Assembly: GCA_964581795.1 (NCBI GenBank)
Contig: CAZOPW010000054.1
Location: forward strand, 1-15,080
DNA from: EX4572-165 sp964581795
Lineage (GTDB): Archaea > Thermoplasmatota > E2 > DHVEG-1
DNA length: 15,080 nucleotides
Reading direction: 5' to 3'
The notes under the pieces are model-generated. The model saw only the letters and a program-made list of their open reading frames with translations. It was not told the DNA's origin and made no database searches. Shown piece by piece: positions 7,581 through 14,423 of this stretch (the first letter of the stretch is position 1; each line of letters starts with the position of its first letter). Both the position numbers and the translations under genes were made by a program.

Positions 7581-9278
7581 ATGACTGAAAACTCAGCAGA
7601 AAAACAGATGAATCAGAAACAAAGTGGTGCTCCAAAGATTGCATATTTTTCAATGGAAATTGGTATCGATGAACGAATTCCATCATATAGTGGAGGGCTT
7701 GGAGTCCTTGCAGGAGACACCATCAAATCCTGTGCAGATTTAAACCTTCCTTTAGTAGGAATCACACTTTTATCTGAAAAAGGCTATTTTTATCAAAAAA
7801 TCGATGATGAAGGAAATCAACATGAAGTTCCCATGCAATTTAATCCAGAAGATTTCCTTATAAAGCTTCCAACGAAAACCTCTGTAGATATTGAAGGGAG
7901 AACAGTTCAATTACGGGTCTGGCTATATGAGTATCATGGGATTAATGATTACATTATACCCGTTCTTTTTCTTGATTCAAATGTTGAAGGAAATAGTGAT
8001 TGGGATAGAACACTAACAAAATATTTGTACGGTGGTGATCAACACTATCGGCTTGCTCAGGAAAGTATCCTTGGGATCGGTGGTGTTAGAATGCTTCAAA
8101 CCTTAGGATTTGATCAAATAAATCGATATCATATGAATGAAGGGCACGCAGCTTTTGGAACTCTTGAATTATATCAGCGATTCAAGGATGTTGATAAAGT
8201 TCGTGACCATTGTGTGTTTACTACTCACACCCCTGTTGCCGCAGGACATGATCAATTCAATTTGGATATGACTCGACAGATGATTGGAAATCTTCTACCA
8301 GAGGATTTTCTCTCTGAATTTACATTCGAGAATAAGCTAAATATGACCCGACTTGCCTTGTTTTTTAGCCATTATGTCAATGGAGTTGCAAAAAAACATA
8401 AAGAAGTATCACAATCAATGTTTCCAGGTTATTCAATTGATTCTATAACTAATGGTGTACATAGTCAAACCTGGGTTTCAAAACCATTTCAGAAATTATT
8501 CGATAAACATATTAGTGGTTGGCGAAGCGATCCATTCATTCTTCGATCTGCGTTTAGCATTGATAAAGAAGAAATCTGGCAAGCACATCAAAAAGCGAAG
8601 AAAAATCTGATTGATTTTGTGAATCTTCGTTGTAATGTTGGAATGAATTATGATGATTTAACAATAGGTTTTGCTCGAAGAGCTACTGCCTATAAAAGAC
8701 CTGATTTACTTATTTCAGATATTAATCGATTGAAAGAAATCGTTAGTAAGCATGGAAAATTACAGATTATTTATGCAGGTAAAGCCCATCCTAAAGATGA
8801 AGGAGGAAAAGATATTATTCGTCGTATTGTAAACACGAGTAAAGATATCAATGAAAATATCCGCATTGCATTTATTCAGAATTATGATATCACGTTAGGA
8901 AAATTGATTACAGCTGGAGTGGACTTATGGTTGAATACACCACGCCGACCTCTTGAAGCCTCTGGTACTTCCGGTATGAAAGCTGCTCACAATGGCGTTC
9001 CACAATTTGGCACTCTCGATGGATGGTGGCTTGAAGGATGTATTGAAAACATTACTGGTTGGTCAATTGGTCCAGAGAAAACTGAGGATCAACAATCAGA
9101 TGATGAAATCGATAGGAAAGATTTATACAATAAACTGGAAAATGTAATATTTCCTAAATTTTATAATGATAGGGAAAACTGGATCCGAACGATGAGAAGT
9201 TGTATCGCTATTAATGCATCATTTTTCAATACGAATAGAATGGTCCAACAATACGTGCTAAATGCGTATTTTATTTGA
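7581..9278 (+). CDS. glgP: Alpha-glucan (glycogen/maltodextrin) phosphorylase, GT35
   Basis: A 565-residue cytoplasmic enzyme that splits alpha-1,4-glucan with phosphate to release glucose 1-phosphate. The N-terminal signature AYFSMEIGIDERIPSYSGGLGVLAGD (21-46) is that of the short alpha-glucan phosphorylase group. HMNEGHAAF (184-192) and THTPVAAGHDQF (215-226) are active-site regions. The PLP lysine is Lys467 in EASGTSGMKAAHNGV (459-473), followed by TLDGWWLEG. It is much shorter than the roughly 800-residue muscle or E. coli enzymes, as expected for the compact archaeal/bacterial form, and I see no truncation. The ATG at 7581 follows AAGGTGG by 10 bases. An out-of-frame ATG at 7571 opens a five-codon frame ending at 7588. 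The 3' end overlaps the oppositely oriented debranching gene by 21 bp. Confidence 0.93.
   Translation: MTENSAEKQMNQKQSGAPKIAYFSMEIGIDERIPSYSGGLGVLAGDTIKSCADLNLPLVGITLLSEKGYFYQKIDDEGNQHEVPMQFNPEDFLIKLPTKTSVDIEGRTVQLRVWLYEYHGINDYIIPVLFLDSNVEGNSDWDRTLTKYLYGGDQHYRLAQESILGIGGVRMLQTLGFDQINRYHMNEGHAAFGTLELYQRFKDVDKVRDHCVFTTHTPVAAGHDQFNLDMTRQMIGNLLPEDFLSEFTFENKLNMTRLALFFSHYVNGVAKKHKEVSQSMFPGYSIDSITNGVHSQTWVSKPFQKLFDKHISGWRSDPFILRSAFSIDKEEIWQAHQKAKKNLIDFVNLRCNVGMNYDDLTIGFARRATAYKRPDLLISDINRLKEIVSKHGKLQIIYAGKAHPKDEGGKDIIRRIVNTSKDINENIRIAFIQNYDITLGKLITAGVDLWLNTPRRPLEASGTSGMKAAHNGVPQFGTLDGWWLEGCIENITGWSIGPEKTEDQQSDDEIDRKDLYNKLENVIFPKFYNDRENWIRTMRSCIAINASFFNTNRMVQQYVLNAYFI
9258..9278. other. Tail-to-tail coding overlap of phosphorylase and debranching genes
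   Basis: The last 21 bases of each gene are shared in antisense. The plus strand encodes the end LNAYFI-stop and the minus strand encodes SNKIRI-stop. Both frames are otherwise intact. Confidence 0.9.
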
Positions 9279-11126
9279 AAGAAATACTTCTTCATATGGT
9301 GGCCTTTTTCCTAAGATATCTTCAACCCATGCTCTCAAGATTTCAGCTACGCTCCATGCTTGAGACATACAACCTCGAGGAATAAAAGGAGCTTCGGCGT
9401 CAAAGATTTCATGAATGGACCCATCCCATTTGTCTGCATATACGTGTAACATTGACGAAAGATATTTTTCAAAAGCTTTTCCTTTCCAATCTTCATCATA
9501 TCGATGAATTCGGGCTTTTGCTTTAATAAAGAATCCAAGCAACCATGGCCATACGGTTCCATTATGATATGCAAGATCCCGAGGATATTCTCCTAAATAT
9601 GTTGGTTTGTATTGCGGATCCTCTGCATTTAACGTTCGTAATCCGAAGATGGTAAGCAGGTGTTCTTCAATTAAATTAATAATTTGTTTTTGGGTTGACT
9701 CAGGTATCATGGAATAATCCAATGAAGCTAAAAAAATAATATTTGGTCTTATTGAAGTGTCTTTTGTATCAATGACATCATAAACAGCATCGTACTGTTT
9801 ATTAAATGATTCTTTTACATGATCTGCAAGTTGTTCATATGGGTTGTTTTTATCGGTTAATTCAGCTAACACGCTCATAATTTTTAATGCATTATACCAG
9901 AGAGCTTGAATTTCAACTGCCTTTCGGGCTCTTGGCGTTGGATAGTATTGACCAAGTTTGACATCCATCCATGTTAAACCTGGATCGTGAGAAATCAAAT
10001 AATCTTTATCCATGAAAATATGATGGTGAGTCCCGTGTTGATATGCTGAAATAATTTCTTTGAAAGTGTCATAATGTGAGTTTATGAACTGTTTGTCATT
10101 TGTATATTTGAGATATTGAAAGACGCGATCAAGATACCAAAGTGATGCATCTACGGTGTTATATGCAGGACTACTGTCTCGATCATCAAAAGTGTTTGGA
10201 ATGATTCCTTTTTTGGTATAGGTTGCTATTCCACTTAAAATATCCTTTGCAATCTGAAAACGATTTGTTACTAATGTGATACCAGGTAATGCAATCAATG
10301 TATCTCGCCCCCAATCACTAAACCAGTGATACCCTGCAAGAATGGTGTGATATGGTGGTTTTTTTACGATAAATCGATTTGAAGCAAGAACTAGCTTTTT
10401 CATATACTCAGGAAGATTGGTTTTTTGAAAGAGTGAATTTCGTCTTTGAATTTCCTCTGAAAAGAGTTGATTTACATTAGTAGGTATCTGCTGTTCAGTA
10501 CTAAAAACAATATTATACGTTTGATTTCCACTTACCTTTTTTTGTATCTTTCCCAGGTGTAGAAGATGATCGTAACAACTATCGTTACGATTACAATCTA
10601 ATTCATACGTATATGGTTGCCATTTTTCCACTGCATGAAATGTTGCACTTTGAAAGGATATGGAAATAGTTTCATCTACATTTTTTGGTGAAAATAAGAC
10701 AATATCATTATTTTTTTCCTCAAGTTCATATGAAAAGGCTGGAGAATGGTGATGTGTATCGTAAAAATGTCTAGAATTAACGAGGAGATCGTGTTTCATA
10801 CAAGCACTTTTTTTTATTGAAACATCATAACGGATTATTGTCGTATTGTGTCCCTGGGGCATACAAATCCTTTTTTTCAATATTCCAATAGGAGTTTGAT
10901 ATGTCCAAGTTGGAACAGTATCAAAAGAGAATTGAGCAGAGTCATCTAGTAAAATATGTGAATTATCAAAAAAGATTCTATCCATTAAATTTGAAATGAA
11001 AACCCATCGTTCAACCGGTGGATGTCGGCTTGCTATAAGCAATCCATGAAATTTTCGAGTTAATTTCTGTTTTTGTGTTAACGACGCATAGCCACCAAGA
11101 CCATTCGTTTCAATCCATTCACGCAT
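9258..11126 (-). CDS. Glycogen debranching enzyme (amylo-alpha-1,6-glucosidase type, GH133)
   Basis: A 622-residue protein that should remove alpha-1,6 branches of glycogen after phosphorylase trimming. The N-terminal domain (about 1-235) opens with EWIETNGLGGYASLT (3-17) and RKFHGLLIA (24-32), typical of the prokaryotic GDE N-terminal domain. The (alpha/alpha)6 catalytic domain carries GYHWFSDWGRDTLIALPG (265-282), YNTVDASLW (322-330), GLTWMDVKLG (383-392, probable acid Asp) and HNGTVWPWLLG near the end. I use ATG 11126, which has GGGAG 11 bases upstream; a TTG at 11150 would add eight residues (MIVGVFSN). It lies 78 bases after the GH57 gene, whose operon it probably ends. There is no intergenic terminator because its end overlaps the phosphorylase end. 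Confidence 0.92.
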   Translation of the reverse strand: MREWIETNGLGGYASLTQKQKLTRKFHGLLIASRHPPVERWVFISNLMDRIFFDNSHILLDDSAQFSFDTVPTWTYQTPIGILKKRICMPQGHNTTIIRYDVSIKKSACMKHDLLVNSRHFYDTHHHSPAFSYELEEKNNDIVLFSPKNVDETISISFQSATFHAVEKWQPYTYELDCNRNDSCYDHLLHLGKIQKKVSGNQTYNIVFSTEQQIPTNVNQLFSEEIQRRNSLFQKTNLPEYMKKLVLASNRFIVKKPPYHTILAGYHWFSDWGRDTLIALPGITLVTNRFQIAKDILSGIATYTKKGIIPNTFDDRDSSPAYNTVDASLWYLDRVFQYLKYTNDKQFINSHYDTFKEIISAYQHGTHHHIFMDKDYLISHDPGLTWMDVKLGQYYPTPRARKAVEIQALWYNALKIMSVLAELTDKNNPYEQLADHVKESFNKQYDAVYDVIDTKDTSIRPNIIFLASLDYSMIPESTQKQIINLIEEHLLTIFGLRTLNAEDPQYKPTYLGEYPRDLAYHNGTVWPWLLGFFIKAKARIHRYDEDWKGKAFEKYLSSMLHVYADKWDGSIHEIFDAEAPFIPRGCMSQAWSVAEILRAWVEDILGKRPPYEEVFLSNKIRI

Positions 11127-11204
11127 ATTAGAAAAAACTCCCACAATCAAAGGAATACTCTTTCTTCACCACAAATTCCAATCCTCATTGAACCACTGTT
11201 AACA

Positions 11205-12410
11205 TTATGGTTTGATTAACGCAGGATTTTCGGAAACACTTTGTTTAAAATCTTGTAGGATATTCATATAATTGATAAATCCATCATATGGATTATCATA
11301 ATGACTAAAGTATTGATGAACATTACCATCTTCAAATCCTTTTGTGGAAATGTAATACAAATGGTCTGAAGTTTGTAGTTTCCGCCAGGCGTCGATAAGG
11401 TCTGGGTCTTTTTTCTTTTTTAACGTTTTACCAAGGTCTTGCAATTCCTGAAAACAAGCATGTTGCATTTCATTACCTAGCCATGTTGATACATCCCTGT
11501 CTTCATCAGCCCAAGAAATTGCCCATGGAACATCAATTGTGTCGACTGGTTGATATCGTTCTACTGCTTGATTTACCGTTACAAAATCTAGATGATCATA
11601 GGATAGAATTTTTTCAGGAAGATGACGGAGGAAATTAAAAATTCCTGTTTCTACCCATTGATGTTCACCAAAGGTTTCATAATCCATGAATAAATTAATA
11701 ATGTCACCTTGGTCTTGCGCTATCCAATTCGCATATTTTTCAGCGGTTAATGGAAAACCAGGCCAACCTTGCGCTGAAAAACGAAATCCAATGTCATCAC
11801 TCAAAGAATAATGACGTAAAAGAACATTTAAATCTGCATTTACTGCTTTGTACACATAATTTGAAGAGCGCCAATCAAGAATTTTTTTTGCTCCTTCAGT
11901 GATAATGCCTTTATAGCCCATATCAGCAACAGCTTTAGCTATCCGATTATCATAAATCGCTTCAGTGTTTCTGAAAACGCTTGGTGAATAATTAAACAAA
12001 TCCTTCATCAAGTTATTATGCATCATAACTTGTTCTTTGAATTCATCTAAGTCATCATAAAGACTCGCTAAAGAGTGAAAATAAGTTTCTTCAATAAAAG
12101 AAACTGATCCAGTGTCAATCAAATGTTGAAAACTATCAATTACTTCAGGCATATATTTTTGACAGTATTCAACAAAGGTTCCTGTTAAACTGAATGAAAC
12201 TTTGAATTTTCCGTCATATTGATCAATGAGATCAAGTAATAAGTTATTTGTTGGTAGATAACATTTTTTTGCAACTTTATTAAAAATTTTTTGATTTAAT
12301 GTAGAATTAAAATAGTCATATGGTGAAGATGTACTTCCAATATTAAATACTGAAAAACGATTTAATCGCATTGGTTGATGAACTTCGAAATAAAAACATA
12401 CTGACGGCAC
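11205..12410 (-). CDS. GH57 alpha-amylase / glucanotransferase-like enzyme
   Basis: A 401-residue protein of glycoside hydrolase family 57, the retaining alpha-glucan family common in archaea. Conserved regions appear in order: FEVHQP (8-13, region 1), GTFVEYC (77-83, region 2), FRNTEAIYDN (146-155, with the probable nucleophile Glu150), MDYETFGEHQ (242-251, with the probable acid Asp243) and SWADEDRDVSTWLGNEMQ (299-316, region 5). The later LQTSDHLYYISTK (345-357) is typical of the MJ1611-like archaeal alpha-amylases. There is no signal peptide, so it acts in the cytoplasm. Hydrolysis of alpha-1,4-glucan is the most likely activity; branching or transglycosylation cannot be excluded. The start is GTG at 12410, one base after the glycogen synthase stop, with a near-perfect SD (GAGGTGAT) in the end of that gene, so translation is coupled. 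Confidence 0.9.
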   Translation of the reverse strand: MPSVCFYFEVHQPMRLNRFSVFNIGSTSSPYDYFNSTLNQKIFNKVAKKCYLPTNNLLLDLIDQYDGKFKVSFSLTGTFVEYCQKYMPEVIDSFQHLIDTGSVSFIEETYFHSLASLYDDLDEFKEQVMMHNNLMKDLFNYSPSVFRNTEAIYDNRIAKAVADMGYKGIITEGAKKILDWRSSNYVYKAVNADLNVLLRHYSLSDDIGFRFSAQGWPGFPLTAEKYANWIAQDQGDIINLFMDYETFGEHQWVETGIFNFLRHLPEKILSYDHLDFVTVNQAVERYQPVDTIDVPWAISWADEDRDVSTWLGNEMQHACFQELQDLGKTLKKKKDPDLIDAWRKLQTSDHLYYISTKGFEDGNVHQYFSHYDNPYDGFINYMNILQDFKQSVSENPALIKP

Positions 12411-12411
12411 G

Positions 12412-13524
12412 TTACATCACCTCTTTATACACATCTATTGTTCGATCTGCTACCCTATCCCAGGTGAATAATTCAATTTCTTTTTGTCCTTCAATAGACA
12501 TCGTTTTATGAAGGACATCATAGTTGAGGAGCGAAATGATTTTATTTGCCATTTCATCGACGTCCCAGAAATCAACTTGTAAACAATTAGTTATTGCTTC
12601 AGCAGCACCAGCGGTTTTTGAAACAATCGTTGGCGTTCCAGCTGAAATAGCTTCAAGAGCTGTGATGCCAAATGGTTCACTAACAGATGGCATGACATAC
12701 ACATTAGCGATTCGATAGATATGTTTGACTTCTTCTTCGCTTAATCTCCCAGTAAAAATTACACTATTGCTAATGTTTAAATCAACTGCTTTGTTGATTA
12801 GTCGGGGTAGCATATCCCCTGCTCCCGCTACGACAAATTTGGTTTCAATACCATAATCCAAAACTTTTTTTGCTGCATCTAAAAAGAATTCTGGTCCTTT
12901 TTGAATCGTTAATCTGCCTAGGAAAAGTACAACATTTCTTTTCTTTCCCCTTCCTAGTGGAAACACTGCGTTATGTACAACATCAATTTTGTTTGGATCA
13001 ATTCCATATTTTTCAATTATTATCCTTTTTGTAAAATTACTTACTGCAATGATTCGATCTGCTTTTTGCATTCCCTCTTTTTCAATGTCTATAAACCATT
13101 GATTTGGGTGGAGCCAGCCTGATCGATCATATTCCGTAGAATGAACGCTAATAACTAAAGGAACATTTAATTTTTCCTTGAGTTGCACACCTGCTTTCAT
13201 AGTCAACCAATCATGACAATGAATAACATCATACTTTCCTTTTACTCTAGAAACTACTAAATCATTATAGCGATAAACACTATTAAAAAAATCACCTTCG
13301 AGTTCTTTATCACTTGGCCTATCATATGGGAATATTGTTGTTTCTCCAACTTCCTTAATCTTAAGATACGCTTTATCGGTTTCTGCCTTAGTTTTGGTTT
13401 TTGGCATATAGAAATCGAGATGAATTTTTTTATCAGCAAGACTTCTGGTTAACCCATAGCAATGAGTGCCTAAGCCTCCCGCTTTAAAAGGTGGGTATTC
13501 CCATCCAATCATCGCAACTTTCAT
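12412..13524 (-). CDS. Glycogen synthase-like glycosyltransferase (GT4, GT-B fold)
   Basis: A 370-residue enzyme with two Rossmann-like domains. The N-terminal MKVAMIGWEYPPFKAGGLGTH holds the KxGGL glucan/nucleotide loop (14-18) seen in glycogen synthases; DVIHCHDWLT and VHSTEYDRSG follow. The C-terminal domain has LGRLTIQKGPEFFL and the EX7E motif EPFGITALE (Glu283, Glu291) that binds the nucleotide sugar. Gene context and the KxGGL start point to glucan chain extension from ADP- or UDP-glucose; the donor is not readable. It lacks the long insertions of GT5 GlgA. The ATG at 13524 has GAGG seven bases upstream and is preferred to a TTG at 13536 that would add four residues. It is second in the operon, 30 bases after the tandem winged-helix gene. 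Confidence 0.88.
   Translation of the reverse strand: MKVAMIGWEYPPFKAGGLGTHCYGLTRSLADKKIHLDFYMPKTKTKAETDKAYLKIKEVGETTIFPYDRPSDKELEGDFFNSVYRYNDLVVSRVKGKYDVIHCHDWLTMKAGVQLKEKLNVPLVISVHSTEYDRSGWLHPNQWFIDIEKEGMQKADRIIAVSNFTKRIIIEKYGIDPNKIDVVHNAVFPLGRGKKRNVVLFLGRLTIQKGPEFFLDAAKKVLDYGIETKFVVAGAGDMLPRLINKAVDLNISNSVIFTGRLSEEEVKHIYRIANVYVMPSVSEPFGITALEAISAGTPTIVSKTAGAAEAITNCLQVDFWDVDEMANKIISLLNYDVLHKTMSIEGQKEIELFTWDRVADRTIDVYKEVM
12416..12423 (-). promoter_or_regulatory. SD of the GH57 gene inside the end of the synthase gene
   Basis: GAGGTGAT on the minus strand, five bases before GTG 12410. It overlaps the last codons of the glycogen synthase, which supports the GTG start and coupled translation. 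Confidence 0.75.
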
Positions 13525-13554
13525 TTCATGCCTCAATAATGAACATTTGTCCTT

Positions 13555-13950
13555 TCATTCATTGGTTTTTAAGGTATACTTGCCATCGTCGTGTTGTATC
13601 TTTCCTTCTTTAGCAAGCCAACCTAATGCGGCATACACTTCTTCTTCACTACAATCAGATAATTTTTTTAGTGTAGTAACATCTGCTTCATCCCAAACAT
13701 TTAAAATTTTCCAAACGGTTCCGGCAGTCGATCCTACATCATCCGTAAGATTAGTTGAATTAAGCTCATATGAATCATTAACTTTCTTGATTTTATCTTC
13801 CCGAGCAAGCCATCCAACACCTGCATATATTTCCTTTTTTGATAATTTTGTATGTTGTTGTAATTGTTCCTCTTTTGCATTTCCGGTTTGGTTTAAAAAA
13901 TGCCAAATCTTACCTGCATTCTCTCCAAACTTAGTTGTTAGATTCCTCAC
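13555..13950 (-). CDS. Tandem winged-helix protein (two DUF2582-type domains), likely glycogen operon regulator
   Basis: A 131-residue protein made of two similar winged-helix repeats (about 5-65 and 70-128). Repeat 1 reads GENAGKIWHFLNQTGNA, then LSKKEIYAGVGWLAREDKI; repeat 2 reads GSTAGTVWKILNVWDEA, then CSEEEVYAALGWLAKEGKI. The AG.(I/V)W..L and GWLA(R/K)E.KI signatures match the DUF2582 winged-helix family, usually found as one domain. No membrane segment is seen. DNA binding is inferred from the fold and not proven for this family. It heads the operon of glycogen synthase, GH57 and debranching enzyme, so a role in controlling glucan metabolism is likely. I use GTG 13950 because GGAGG (13957-13961) lies six bases upstream; ATG 13956 would directly abut the SD and add two residues. 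Confidence 0.82.
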   Translation of the reverse strand: MRNLTTKFGENAGKIWHFLNQTGNAKEEQLQQHTKLSKKEIYAGVGWLAREDKIKKVNDSYELNSTNLTDDVGSTAGTVWKILNVWDEADVTTLKKLSDCSEEEVYAALGWLAKEGKIQHDDGKYTLKTNE

Positions 13951-13956
13951 AAGCAT

Positions 13957-13961
13957 CCTCC
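13957..13961 (-). promoter_or_regulatory. SD (GGAGG) that favours GTG 13950 over ATG 13956
   Basis: GGAGG directly abuts the ATG at 13956, leaving no spacer, but sits at the normal six-base distance from the in-frame GTG at 13950. Confidence 0.6.
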
Positions 13962-13990
13962 GTGTTGATACATTGTTATGAATAAGGTGG

Positions 13991-13998
13991 TTATAAGC
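13991..13998 (-). promoter_or_regulatory. TATA box of the glycogen operon
   Basis: The minus strand reads GCTTATAA, preceded by the purine-rich AGATAA that could serve as BRE. A start about 25 bases downstream (near 13966) leaves a very short leader that just includes the SD. The spacing fits an archaeal promoter well. Confidence 0.55.
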
Positions 13999-14025
13999 TT
14001 ATCTAAAAAATAAAGCATGTTTTGT

Positions 14026-14049
14026 ATGATTTTTTGAATGATTTTTTGC
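14026..14049. repeat. Two tandem 12-bp repeats upstream of the glycogen operon promoter
   Basis: ATGATTTTTTGA is followed at once by ATGATTTTTTGC (11 of 12 identical). A related ATGTTTTGT precedes them at 14017-14025. They lie about 30-50 bases upstream of the operon TATA box, where an archaeal activator could bind. T-rich sequence can give such repeats by chance, so function is unproven. Confidence 0.45.
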
Positions 14050-14198
14050 TAATTTTAAAAATTAAACTAATGAAAAATATTTCGTAAATATATATTATTT
14101 TGTACTTTTTTCAATAATGAGTTTATTTTTAGTTTTTTAAACCATCTTATTACATATATCAACAAATTTTACAATAGGTTATTGCGACAACATTTGTG

Positions 14199-14206
14199 TA
14201 TAAAAT
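14199..14206 (+). promoter_or_regulatory. Strong TATA-like box upstream of archaellin
   Basis: TATAAAAT matches the archaeal consensus. It is about 225 bases before ATG 14424, so it would give a leader of nearly 200 bases that includes the repeats and hairpin below. A nearer, weaker candidate is GATATTTAGAG at 14368-14378, inside the hairpin, which would give a leader of only about 25 bases. Confidence 0.4.
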
Positions 14207-14252
14207 AGAGCTTTACTCAACGCTTTTTTCACAATAATACGAAATTGCTTTA

Positions 14253-14396
14253 TTGAACAAATATGCAAAAAATTTATTCATTCAACGTAAAACAGTGTCT
14301 TCTTCTACATACTTATCTGCATACCTACCTGCATATGCAGCTGCACAAAAAGGTGATAAAGTACATAGATATTTAGAGATATGTACTAGTGAATAA
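14253..14396 (+). CDS. Possible small ORF before archaellin (doubtful)
   Basis: An open frame of 47 residues from TTG 14253 to TAA 14394-14396. The translated middle, TYLSAYLPAYAAAQKGDK, reads as a tetrapeptide repeat because the underlying DNA repeat is 12 bp long. The end KVHRYLEICTSE looks protein-like. It lies 3' of the TATA-like box at 14199 and ends 27 bases before archaellin. No SD is visible and I recognise no family. It may be a leader peptide, a gene remnant or chance. Confidence 0.2.
   Translation: MNKYAKNLFIQRKTVSSSTYLSAYLPAYAAAQKGDKVHRYLEICTSE
14305..14352 (+). repeat. Degenerate 12-bp tandem repeat, four units
   Basis: The consecutive units are CTACATACTTAT, CTGCATACCTAC, CTGCATATGCAG and CTGCACAAAAAG, sharing a CTGCATA core that decays at both ends. 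The third unit is a perfect 12-bp palindrome (14329-14340). It lies about 70-120 bases before the archaellin start. It could be a multi-site operator; this is inference. Confidence 0.55.
14361..14386 (+). promoter_or_regulatory. Perfect 7-bp inverted repeat before archaellin
   Basis: GTACATA (14361-14367) and TATGTAC (14380-14386) flank a 12-base AT-rich spacer. The dyad lies 37 bases before the archaellin ATG. It could be an operator or, if the transcript starts upstream, an RNA hairpin in the leader. Confidence 0.45.
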
Positions 14397-14423
14397 ACTG
14401 GTAACTTAATGGAGATGGGATAC

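Larger units (their letters stand above)
13957..14408. other. 452-base AT-rich divergent intergenic region
   Basis: It lies between the start of the glycogen operon (minus) and the archaellin gene (plus). From left to right it holds the SD and TATA box of the operon, a 12-bp direct repeat, a very AT-rich stretch (about 14040-14165), a plus-strand TATA-like box at 14199, a degenerate 12-bp repeat array, a 12-bp palindrome and a 7-bp hairpin. I see no tRNA or other known RNA. One 47-codon open frame is discussed as its own entry. Confidence 0.7.

Noticed and set aside
13466..13981. A 171-codon plus-strand open frame over the tandem winged-helix gene
   Set aside because: It mirrors the minus-strand gene, whose two matching repeats and SD show it is the real one; the plus-strand product is Ser/Phe-rich without motifs.
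14305..14352. CRISPR-like repeats before archaellin
   Set aside because: The units are only 12 bp, directly adjacent without spacers, and degenerate; no cas gene is present.
14263..14373. A 36-codon frame from ATG 14263 with HTYL-HTYL repeats
   Set aside because: No SD is present and the repeats come from the 12-bp DNA repeat, which gives a four-residue pattern in any frame.
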